Both the position numbers and the translations under genes were made by a program. From contig OY783219.1 in assembly GCA_963678705.1 (NCBI GenBank), positions 2,728,001-2,792,000 on the forward strand: a stretch of 64,000 nt of DNA, written 5' to 3'. Numbering within the stretch: the stretch's first letter is position 1; every line of letters starts with the position of its first letter. Below the pieces are notes generated by a model. That model was not told the DNA's origin. It saw nothing but the letters and a program-made list of their open reading frames with translations, and did not search any database. This document shows, one piece after another, positions 34,125 to 43,796 of the stretch. The DNA is from Panorpa germanica. Lineage: Eukaryota; Arthropoda; Insecta; Mecoptera; Panorpidae.

Positions 34125-35822
34125 AAGAAATCACAACCAATTTGTGAAGAAATCTCTACTTCTTCAATGCACAATATATTCAGAAAAGTATTTTTAAGAT
34201 ATGTAAAAGTTCATTAATAATGTAAAATTTGGTTTGGTAATAACTTACTTAAAAAGTTGATATATGTAACTAAATAATAAAAAATACTTGCAGAATTTTA
34301 GGCACCCCACACTTTTATTATTAAACTAAACGTTAACCCACTAAACACAGTTACAAACGAAAGATAACAAAAGCTAGCTATCAGTATAAATTTATATTTT
34401 AGAATGTTAATAACATTTTTGGTGCAAGTTCATGCAGTTTCAATATGTCACGTATTAAATTAATATATTAGTAAAAGATTTTCTATGTTTTTTGCATTTA
34501 TTTAATTATGCTTAAGGAAACTATTTGTTGTGTTGGTAGTGCATCGATTATTTTAAACAAATCTACGTTTATTATTTCAAAATTATTTTTTTAATTACAT
34601 ATATATGTACCATAAAAATAATACAATTTCTATCATACTGTATTAACCTATAATTGAAATATTTTGTTTTCTAAATCGGGCAATGCCGGGTAATTTTGGT
34701 CTAGTAATATATTATCCCTGAGCCTTTTCATTACCTTTATGATAATGCTAACGTACTTGTGATTTTATGTGACTTTTTTTTTATAAAAATATACGTTTTT
34801 GTATATTTTATGTGAAAGATGTTTTTCCAACGCTCTCTATAGTATGACGACTCGTCGTACCTGAACCGCTACCACCAGCACTACACGAGCCTTGGTAATG
34901 TTATAAAAAATATATTATTTTGTTCGCAACAGCTAATGAGCATAATATATAGTATACAGAGATATAATATTTTGTATGATTCTATTTATAATATAGTACC
35001 TACAAGTATGAGAGAGGTTGGCAACATTTTAGGTGAATACCAATACCAAATTTTTCTAATTTGAAAAAGAAAATAAAATATCGTTTAATGCCCTAATTAT
35101 ATATTGAGTTTATACTTGGGAAGTTGCAAGGAATCAACTTAATCTCTATGCCGAATAATTAAAACTTATTTTCGCTCGAAGAAATATTCCCTGTGCGCTC
35201 TCCACAACGCACGTAGCTGCTCAATTTAACTACTATGGAATATGAGACGTGAGACACAAGATACTCATTGCTAACTATATGAGGAATCTGGTGTTGATTG
35301 TGCGCCGCACGAAAATGAAGATTACCGGGGCTTTGTACTTGGTTTGAAATATGATGCAAAGTCGACAGGTCTATTATCAATATATGCGAACGAAAAACTA
35401 TTACGAATACATATGCTAGTAAAAAAGCATGCTATTATGCTAAAAAGAGCATACTCACTTAAAAGGCATTGTATTCAATAAAAAAAATTCAATAAAATTC
35501 GTAGTTACTCATATAAATGATGCAACAGATCAACGTTCTATTCGATACGGTACGAACTTAAAAGAAGGTGAGCTGGAATAGCACTGTCTCACTCGTTTTA
35601 CTACAATCTGTTGAGGAGCGACAGAGATATAAAATACATAATCACATCCTACATTTATACGATTCAACTTCTAAGCATGTGTCACGGGCGATCTCTCGTA
35701 GATTGAACTATATTATTATTCAGTAGTAGCATTCTAATAAGTAAACACATTCAGACTGCAAAGAGCACACTTGCTCTTAATAATTGATAGGTTTGCTATT
35801 TTACTTACTAGCTTAATAATAA
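34125..35822. other. No gene seen; AT-rich DNA
   Basis: No frame is convincing. The 73-codon minus-strand frame at 35159 has no domain. Confidence 0.55.
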
Positions 35823-35826
35823 TTAA

Positions 35827-36069
35827 CCCTGAGTGTGAACACTCTATTTTTCGAGACATGGTGTGTACACTGACCCTTTTAGGGAACAGATGCGAGTTTA
35901 ACTGACTGCCGGTAACCTGCCAGATCCGGACGCTGCTGGAACTTTAAGTCCCTACCACTACCTAGATTTTTTAGAAGGCATAGGCAAAGCGCACTCTGTA
36001 CTCATGAGAGAGAAATAGGAGTTTGAAATTTCAACTGTTCCTTAAAAGACCCAGTGTACACACGCAGGG
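35827..36069 (+). mobile_element. piggyBac-type MITE
   Basis: A 243-bp element flanked by TTAA on both sides (35823-35826 and 36070-36073). Terminal inverted repeats are CCCTGAGTGTGAACACT and, from the other end, CCCTGCGTGTGTACACT, 15 of 17 identical. A subterminal GTGTACACTGACCCTTTTAG on the left echoes the inverse of the right end (GTGTACACTGGGTCTTTTAA). TTAA targets with CCC-starting ends are the hallmark of piggyBac-like elements. It is non-coding, so it would need a transposase from elsewhere. Confidence 0.85.
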
Positions 36070-36073
36070 TTAA

Positions 36074-36360
36074 TAAAAATTAAATTTAAACAGAAATTGT
36101 TTATTTTACATTACACAGACGCTGTGTTGCCTACCTCTGATCCTAGTTATAATACTGTAATATTAAAGAGGATGCAAATTTAATAATGAAAATACTTAAA
36201 TAGAATACGGGAGAAAAATTTATCATGTCTTGTTACCATTTCGCTTTGAAGCCTAATCAAAGGTAGGACATGTTTATTATATTTAAATATATATAATACA
36301 TATTACATGCTCTTATTACACATACTTCCCCCTCTCCTCCCACACTCATACATATATATA
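36074..36360. other. No gene seen; AT-rich spacer between two transposons
   Basis: A short spacer ending in a TA-rich stretch, ATATATATA, whose last A (36360) is the left half of the Helitron target site. Confidence 0.6.
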
Positions 36361-36430
36361 TCTACCTATTATAATGTTCGTAATGTTCCAATTTAACATG
36401 GAAAACTCATAAGAACTCATAGATATTTAT

Positions 36431-36488
36431 ATAGAGCGTTATTTATATATTTATATATTTATATATTTATATATTTATATATTTATAT
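36431..36488. repeat. (ATTTATAT)n short tandem repeat
   Basis: About seven units of the 8-base word ATTTATAT near the 5' end of Helitron A. Elements B, C and D have different AT/TTC tandem words at the matching place, so this segment seems to turn over quickly. Confidence 0.85.
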
Positions 36489-38460
36489 ATATATCCGGTA
36501 ACAAAATCGTATATGGTATCTTATAAACGGCGCCTACAAAGTTCTTCAAATTTTGGTATGATGTAAAGGACGAATTTCTAAGACTTTCTACGTCTCTGAA
36601 TTTTCCCCTGAATTTCCGTGGAAAAACTTATACTGGAAAAACTGAAAAATTCGAAGAAATAATTTTGCTAATATCTGACGAACTAGAAAAGATAGAAAAC
36701 TGAAATTTGGTGTGTGTATTGAGATCATAATTGTGCACATTTTCCGATAGTTGGAAATTTGAAATTTGAGTTCAGTAGCGGCGCGAATTTCTGGGGGCAA
36801 TGTTAGAATAGAGTTAGGACGTTCAAATTTAATATGTAGGCTCGCTGTAGACAGTAATTAATGAAAAAAAATAAACAGCCCCAAATTTCCAGTGGCGGCG
36901 GGAGTTGAGACAATAAAAGCCAGAAATATTGAAAAAGAAGTATTAAAACTTTGGATATGTATTAAGACACTAATTGTGCATGTTTGCCAATAATTGGATT
37001 ACCAAAATTTTAATTCAGTAGCGGCGTGATTTTTTGGGGCAATGTCGCAACAGAGCTAGAACGTTGATATTTGGAACGTGTGCCTTATATAGAGTGTCAT
37101 TAAAGAAAAACTATAGAAAACTGTAACTTTCCAAAGGCGGCGGGCGCTGGGGGCCAAAAACCAGAAATATGAAATATATAGAGATGATTGGCTATAGTTT
37201 AAAAAATATGTTCTTAGATACAAATAAAATAGATTCCCGTGCTAAAATTTAACAAACTTGTTCAGTAGCGTTGGTATGTGGGGGGTACTAATGCTAAAAT
37301 ATAAATACAAAGCTGAAATTTAGTATGCAGATATAGATTGACATATTAATAACGAAAATATAAAAAAAAATACATTTCCTTAAGTGTAACACTAGAATGG
37401 GGGGTGATAAACCGAGTATAAGAACAATATAGAGGTACAACGATGATATTTTGCATGTAGAATATTAATTAGAAGCTAAATACTTCTCTATAAGTCAAAT
37501 ATTCAAATTACATTCAGTAGTAGAATTGTATTGATTTTTGGTGCGTTTGTTGTGCTGTGAAGTCGAACAGGAGTGAGAGGTATAGGGGGCAAATAGTTAA
37601 CAGCCCCAAATATCAAAAAATAGATAAAGTGAAAAAATAGAAACTATGCATGTGCATATTTGCGAAAATAAATTTAACCTTAGTAGCGGCGTGAAATTGG
37701 GGAAGTGGGGGCGGGAAAAAGCTTTGCCAAAGAACTCAATTTTGTATTTCGATCATTTATAAAAGTAGGAGTAGATAAAGGTAGAGAGAGTTGCTACGAG
37801 CAAAATAGATTGCTATGCCTAAAATTTGACAATTTTATTTTAGGAGCGGGGATTAATGGGGTGACTAATATTATAACGTAAATATAAATACGAAATATAG
37901 AGTGTAAGATTACAGTACAGTTTTATTCATGTAAATGAATTGCTATAATATCGAATTAATAGTGCCTGATTGGAAGAGAGTGCGGCGCTGGGGTTCAGTA
38001 CTAAGTAACGGTGGTGTTAGAAGTAGTGGCGATCGATTATAATGGCCCTGAGAGGTAACCGTGTTGCAGAATATGTGCTTTGGTGCTGAAAATGTGGGTG
38101 GCGGGGTATGGGGAAGTGCAATAACGGGAAGGAAAAGGCCTAGAGATGAGATTATTGGGAGCAAACTGCTAGGCTTTCTTAAACATAAATGAATTGATGT
38201 AATTAGTAGATTTACATTGAAATTAGTGAAAATTTTATCAAAGATTTATCTTATCGAATAATTAATAAAAAATAATGTACTTCTAAGGATGAAATTTAGT
38301 ATGCAGGTTGCCAGTAAAGTATTAATTTGGAAAACTAATTGTTAAGAGATTAGTACGCAGGGGGTGGAAGCGCAGAATTATTTAATGATTGCGCTAAACG
38401 GGGGGTATAGGAAAGTGCCCTAATAAGCGATGATGTTTAGTTAAGCTGTAGTGTTGCAAG

Positions 38461-38830
38461 TGGGCGCATTATGGCAAAGGTGCAGATGATTACAATTAAA
38501 AGTGCGAGAACGATACAGAGCATGGAGCCAAGAGGTGATTGATGTTTAGGGGCGGGGCAGTGGACATTGTTTAATACTGTGCTTCATTATGGTAAATGAT
38601 AATTTTACGCAGCGGGGGCGCTGTAAAAGTTCTCTAAGGACCGACGATGCTCAGGGAAAAAGCGATGCAGAGTGCTAAAAGTAGGAGGCGCTTCATGGCA
38701 GAAGTTTAGAGGAATCAAATTAAAAGTTCGGAAACGTAAGAGAGCATGAAGCCAAGAGGTGATGATTGGGGCTTATGGGCGGGGGCACTGAAGACTGGTC
38801 AATACAGTGCTTAATTACTGTAAATAAAGG
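38461..38830 (+). repeat. Tandem duplication of about 233 bp in Helitron A
   Basis: Two diverged units follow each other. Shared markers are ATTAAAAGT near the start, GAGCATG with AGCCAAGAGGTGAT in the middle, then GGGGCGGG or GGGCGGGGGC, and a TAATACTGTGCTT or CAATACAGTGCTT end. They lie just before the LINE insertion. They are non-coding and absent from element B. Confidence 0.7.
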
Positions 38831-38869
38831 AATTATAACAAAATAATATTTTGTATTTTATTTGCGATA

Positions 38870-40140
38870 TATACAGCAGACTTGGAGGGGGTAATGGTAA
38901 GAGGACAAGATGGGGGAATGCTAATAGGAAGACACTACAAGATATGGACTTTAGCATACGCTGACGATATAGTCCTGTTGGCAAAAAGGAAAGGAGAGCT
39001 GCAGGAGATGGCTCACCGGCTAGGGAGATATATAGACAGGAAAGGACTAGAGTTAAATGTGGAAAAGACAAAAATTATGGTATTTAAAAAAGGGGGTGGA
39101 AAATGAAGACATAAAAGGTGGAAATATAAGACAGAGGACATTGAGGAAGTAGAAGAATTTAAATATCTGGGCTACACTTTTAAAAAGAACAATGAAGAAG
39201 AGTCTCGGATAAAGGAGGTAGCAAAGAAGGCGGAGCTAGCAATGCGACGGGTATAGGGACTAGGGGAAAATGTATTTGGGGGGGACATACAAAAGAGAAT
39301 ATGGATGTTTGATAGACTGATAGCCAGTATGATGTTGTATGGAGCAGAGGTTTGGGGGTGGAAGGAGCAAGAAAAGTTGGAAAGAATACAGGTGAGATAT
39401 AATAAATGGTTACTAAGGCTGGACAGGTGCACGCCAGGATACATGAATACGGAGAAGCTAAAATGGGATAAGATACGAATTAAAACAGGGGAAAGAGCAG
39501 TAAAATACGAGAAGAAATTGAACACAGCGGAAAGCAAAATTTGAAAGAAAATAAGAGAGGATAGCATGAAGAATGGTGGGGAGGAGGTACAAAAAAGACA
39601 AAATAGTACTTTGAAAGGAATGGAATGGCGATCGAGGAGGCAGAGAGGAGAAGAGAAGGGGGCGCAAGTGTAGAAGAGGAGTTAAGGAGAAGGGATAAGA
39701 AGATACAACAGCAGGAGAGAATGGGAAAAATAGAAAAAAGTAACTACAATAAAAGATATAAAATGTTATAAGAAAATACTGTGCCTCAGTACCTTATAGA
39801 AAAAGACATAAAACACATAAAAAGAACAGCAAGGTTTAGATTGGGAAATGAGGAAAAAGGAAACAGATACTGGGAAAAGAGTTAGGAAAGAAAGTATAGA
39901 GTGTGCGGAGCGGAGGACGAAACACTGGAGCACATTAAGTTTGAGTGTAAGGAAAAAGTAGCTAGCGAAACGAATATTGGCCAGCTATTAAAGGGAGGCA
40001 GTAAAGGAAAGAGGTGGAAGGAAAGGAAAAACAGAAGAATAAATAAGTTAGTAGAGAATAATGTAAATTTAATTGTAAGTTGAAGTATATGAAATGTATT
40101 AAGAATGTAGATTGTAAAGCCGAAAGACGAACAATAAACA
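38870..40140 (+). mobile_element. LINE 3' part inserted in Helitron A
   Basis: The plus strand carries the second half of a non-LTR retrotransposon polyprotein, broken by frameshifts and stops. It starts abruptly at ADLEGVMVRG (38.877 kb), upstream of the RT catalytic box, so the endonuclease domain and about the first half of the RT are missing, a typical 5' truncation. It ends with a tail holding AATAAACAATA near 40.13 kb. The flanks are Helitron A sequence, so the LINE arrived later. I could not find an exact target duplication. Antisense relatives occur at 5.3, 10.9, 27.1, 47.8, 50.3 and 62.1 kb. Confidence 0.85.
38877..40083 (+). pseudogene. Reverse transcriptase C-terminal part, broken
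   Basis: In order: the RT palm box LAYADDIVLLA (about 38.95 kb, catalytic DD present); GLELNVEKTKIMVF; after a frameshift EEFKYLGYTF and KAELAMRRV (stop); then a thumb-like region with MLYGAEVWGWKE, VRYNKWLLRLDRCTPGYM and a stop at 39.54 kb; a charged linker with VEEELRRRDKKIQQQ; RTARFRLGNEEKGNRYW; a zinc-finger-like CGAEDETLEHIKFEC (C, H, C kept) at 39.90 kb; and a basic tail to the stop at 40.08 kb. In the intact family this enzyme copies element RNA at a nicked target. The copy is dead. The wording resembles LINEs I associate with hymenopterans and other insects. Confidence 0.85.
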
Positions 40141-40231
40141 ATATTTCAGGATTATTTTCTATTTATCAAATAACTTTTATTTATTCACAAATATTAAATA
40201 CCCGTCGCTTTGCGACGGGGCGAAGCGCTAG

Positions 40232-41470
40232 TCATATATTATAATGTTCCAAGTGTATATTTATATGTTTGTTTGTTGCTGAAATTCGTATGGTAGAATG
40301 AAAACGGCTCCGTCAATGTTTTTGAAAGTTTGCTATTTCGTAGAGAAAAAAATTCTAAGACTTTTGGCGTCCCCGGATTTTTCCCTGAATTTCCTGGAAA
40401 ACCGTAATTTTGGAAAAACTGGAAAATTTGAAAAAATACTTTTGCAAATATCTGACGAACTAGAAAAGATGAAAAACTGAAATATAGTACGTGTATTGAG
40501 ATCATAATTGTGCACATTTGCCGATAGTTGGAAATTTTAAATTTGAGTTCAGTAGCGGCGCAAATTTCCGGGGGCAATGTTAGAATAGAGTTAGGATGTT
40601 TAAATTTAATATGTAGGCTCGCTGTAGACAGTAATTAATGAAAAAAAATAAACAGCCCTAAATTTCCAGTGGCGGCGGGAGTTGAGACAGTAAAAGCTGG
40701 AAATATTGAAAAAGTAGTATTTAAACATAGGGTATGTATTAAAACACTAATTGCGCATGTTTGCCAATAATTGGATTACCAAAATTTTAATTCAGTAGCG
40801 GCGTGATTTTTTGGGGGCAATGTCGCAATAGAGCTAGAACGTTGAAATTTGGAACATGGGCCCTATATAGATAGTAATTAAAGGAAAATTAAGCAAAATT
40901 GCAAATTTCCAGTGGCGGCGGGCGCTGGGGGCCAAAAACCAGAAATATAAAATATATAGAGATGAAAGGCTATAGTTTAGAATATATGTTCTTAGATACA
41001 AACAAAACAGATTCCCGTGCTAAAATTTAACAAACTCGTTCAGTAGCGGAGGTTTGTGGGGGGTACTAATGCTAAAATATAAATAAAAACCTGAAATTTA
41101 GTATGCAGATATCTGCATCTGCGTCAATCTGCAGATTGACATATTTATTACGAAAATATAAAAAAAAATACATTTTCTTAAGTGCAACATTAGAGTGGGG
41201 GGTGATAAACCGAGTATAAGAACAATATAGAGGTACAACGATTGAAAAAAAGTTGGTCCAATAACAAATAAATTGAAAATATTTTATATTTTGAATTAAA
41301 AAATGTATTTTCTTAGTCAGTTTGTATGAAAAATTAATTGTTATTAAATGTTAAATCAATATAGGACGAGTTTATTTATTATTTCAATTTAAAAATGGAA
41401 TTAAATTTTGACTTGAAATTCAAGCCACTCACAAAAAACAAAAGTCGCTTGCGACGGGGGTAAAAGCTAG
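40232..41470 (+). mobile_element. Helitron-like element B
   Basis: A 1239-bp element starting TCATATATTATAATGTTCC at the base after element A's CTAG. It ends with the hairpin GTCGCTTGCGAC (41444-41455) followed by GGGGGTAAAAGCTAG. Its body is colinear with element A: a GACTTTTGGCGTCCCC block, AATTGTGCACATTTGCCGAT, and the TTCAGTAGCGGCG modules at about 120-bp spacing. It then jumps to a 3' segment with an AATTGAAAATATTTTA stretch. A 112-codon minus-strand frame lies over it without any domain; it is accidental. Non-autonomous. Confidence 0.85.
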
Positions 41471-43796
41471 TCTTATATTATAATGTCCGAGGTGTATGTT
41501 TGTTTTCTTATATTCTTATATGTTTATATGTTTACTAGCTTTTACCCCCGTCGCAAGCGACGTCTGTCTTTTGTGTATGGCTTTAGTTTCATGTCAAATT
41601 TAATTTCCATTTTAAAATTCAAATATTTAACTTGTTCTATATAAATTTTATATACAAAAATAAATAATTTTCGATTCGTAAATAAGTTACCAAGGTTAGC
41701 CTATATACAAAATTTCAAGATTTTTGCACAATTTTTACTTTCGGCAAAAACTGCCCCCGTGCCCGCAAATAAAATTTTGAAATTTTGAATTTTCTTTTAT
41801 TAATAATATACATAATTATTCTAGAACCCGGAATATGAACTTTCTCCAAAGTTCCCTACCGTGCCCCCGAATTTCTTCAACCCCCCACTTTTCAATTTTT
41901 GAATTTCTAATTTTTGAGATATGTCAGCATTGAATACCTTAATACACATGCAAAATTTCAACTTTTTATCTTTTACGAATTAAAAGTAATACAGCAAAAA
42001 AGGGCTCACTTTTTTTCCAGTTTTTCCAAAATTACGGGTCTCCAGGAAATTCAGGGAAAAATCCGGGGACGCCAAAAGTCTTAGAATTTTTTTCTCTTTA
42101 AAGTATTTAAAGTCTCTTTTAAAGTTCAGAGTTTATCCCCGTCGCAAGGCGACGTCTTTGTGGCGTGTATGATTTGAATCCAATAAAATAATTTGTAATT
42201 ACAATTCATTCATTTCATTCATATTCATTTAATTCTATTTTTAAATTGAAATAATAAATAAACTCGCGCACATATACATTAACACATATAAATTGACTAA
42301 AAAAATATATTCTTTTATCAAAATAAAAAATATTTTCAATTTATGCGTTATTTGACCAACTTTTTTTCAAAATTTGAGATTTTTTTTTTTCGATTCGTAA
42401 ATAAGTTACCAAGGTTAGCCTATATACAAAATTTCAACTTTCTAGCACAATTTTTACTCTCGGCAAATACTGCCCCCGTGCCCCCCAATAAAATTTTGAA
42501 ATTTTGAATTTTTTTTTATTAATAATATACTTAATTATTCTAGAATCCAGAATATGAACTTTTTCCAACGTTCTTTACCGGGCCCCCGAATTTCTTCAAG
42601 CCCCCCTTTTTCAATTTATGAATTGCTACTTTTTGAGAAATGTCAGCATTAAAAAGCTTAATACACATGCAAAATTTCAACTTTCTATCTTTTACGACTT
42701 AAAAGTAAAACACCAAAAAAGGGTACACTTTTTTTCCAGTTTTTCCAAAATTACGGGTTACCAGGAAATTCAGGGAAAAATCCGGGGACGCCAAAAGTCT
42801 TAGAATTTTTTTCTCTACAAAATAGGAAATTTTTAAAAACTTCCATGGAGCCGTTTTCGAGCTACCATACGAATCGCGTAAACATATAAGAATATAAGAA
42901 TATAAGAATATAAACATATAAGAATATAAGAAAACAAACATACACCTCGGACATTATAATATAAGATATTCTTATATTCTTATATGTTTACGCGATTCGT
43001 ATGGTAGCTCGAAAACGGCTCCATGGAAGTTTTTAAAAATTTCCTATTTCGTAGAGAAAAAAATTCTAATACTTTTGGCGTCCCCGGATTTTTCCCTGAA
43101 TTTCCTGGACACCCGTTATTTTGAAAAAACTGGAAAAAAAGTGAGCCCTTTTTTGCTGTATTACTTTGAGTTGGTAAGAGATAGAAAGTTGAAATTTTGC
43201 ATCTGTATTAAGGTAATCAATGCTGACATTTCTCAAAAATTAGAAATTCAAAAATTGAGAAAGGGGGGGTTGAAGAAATTTGGGGGCCCGGTAGGGAACT
43301 TTGGACAAAGTTCATATTCTGGATTCTAGAATAATTAAGTATATTATTAATAAAAAAAAAATTCAAAATTTCAAAATTTTATTTGGGGGCACGGGGGCAG
43401 TATTTTCCGAGAGTAAAAATTGTGCTAGAAAGTTGAAATTTTGTATATATGCTAACCTTGGTAACTTATTTACGAATCGAAAAAAAAAATCCCAAATTTT
43501 GAAAAAAAGTTTGTCAAATAACGCATAAATTGAAAATATTTTTTATTTTGATAAAAAAATATTTTTTTTTAGTCAATTTATATGTCATGTATATGTGCGC
43601 GAGTTTATTTATTATTTCAATTTGAACATAGAATTAAATATGAAATGTAATTACGAATTTTTTTATTGGTTTCAAATCATACACGCCAAAAAGACTTCGC
43701 TTTGCGACGGGGTAAACGTTACTAAAATTTAAATTTTTACATGAAGTTCAAGCCACACACAAAAGACACGTCGCTTGCGACGGGGGTAAAAGCTAG
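41471..43796 (+). mobile_element. Helitron-like element C, split by nested element D
   Basis: It starts TCTTATATTATAATGTCCG directly after element B's CTAG. The first 64 bases (41471-41534) are cut off from the rest (42967-43796) by element D. Joined in order, the two pieces follow the same layout as D (start, TTC/TAT tandem words, CGCGATTCGTATGG, GGCGTCCCCGGATTTTTC). The 3' end is the hairpin CGTCGCTTGCGACG (43769-43782) followed by GGGGTAAAAGCTAG ending at 43796, with T next. A second, internal hairpin-like CTTTGCGACGGGGT lies at about 43700. Without D it is 894 bp. Non-coding. Confidence 0.8.
41535..42966 (-). mobile_element. Helitron-like element D, nested in C in reverse orientation
   Basis: On the minus strand it starts TCTTATATTATAATGTCCG at 42966 and ends with hairpin CGTCGCTTGCGACG (41562-41549), then GGGGGTAAAAGCTAG at 41535. 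The plus-strand flanks are A (41534) and T (42967), the expected A^T site. Inside, at about 42128-42153, is a second hairpin GTCGCAAGGCGAC, after which part of the body is repeated. The element is therefore a fusion of two partial copies, one truncated to its 3' half. Against element C it forms a long inverted repeat centred at 42966. Non-coding, 1432 bp. Confidence 0.8.

Larger units (their letters stand above)
36361..40231 (+). mobile_element. Helitron-like element A, with LINE inserted
   Basis: The 5' end TCTACCTATTATAATGTTCG follows an A, and the 3' end is the hairpin CCCGTCGCTTTGCGACGGG (40201-40219) followed 9 bases on by CTAG (40228-40231). The next base is T. TC start, CTAG end, 3' hairpin and A^T target define Helitrons. 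The body carries modules of about 120 bp with TTCAGTAGCGGCG or CAGTGGCGGCGGG, and a further repeat at 38.46-38.83 kb. It aligns with element B from about 36.5 to 37.45 kb, then has extra sequence that B lacks. There is no Rep/helicase frame, so it is non-autonomous. A LINE fragment lies near the 3' end. Confidence 0.85.

Noticed and set aside
39172-39667. Minus-strand frames of 69-131 codons
   Set aside because: They lie opposite the plus-strand LINE reverse transcriptase remnant and have no domain.
40239-40577. Minus-strand frame of 112 codons starting MPPEICAATELKF, with a relative at 36588-36800
   Set aside because: The same frame occurs in Helitron elements A and B only because the sequences are copies. 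It shows no domain, runs over the non-coding GC modules and shortens from 112 to 70 codons between copies.
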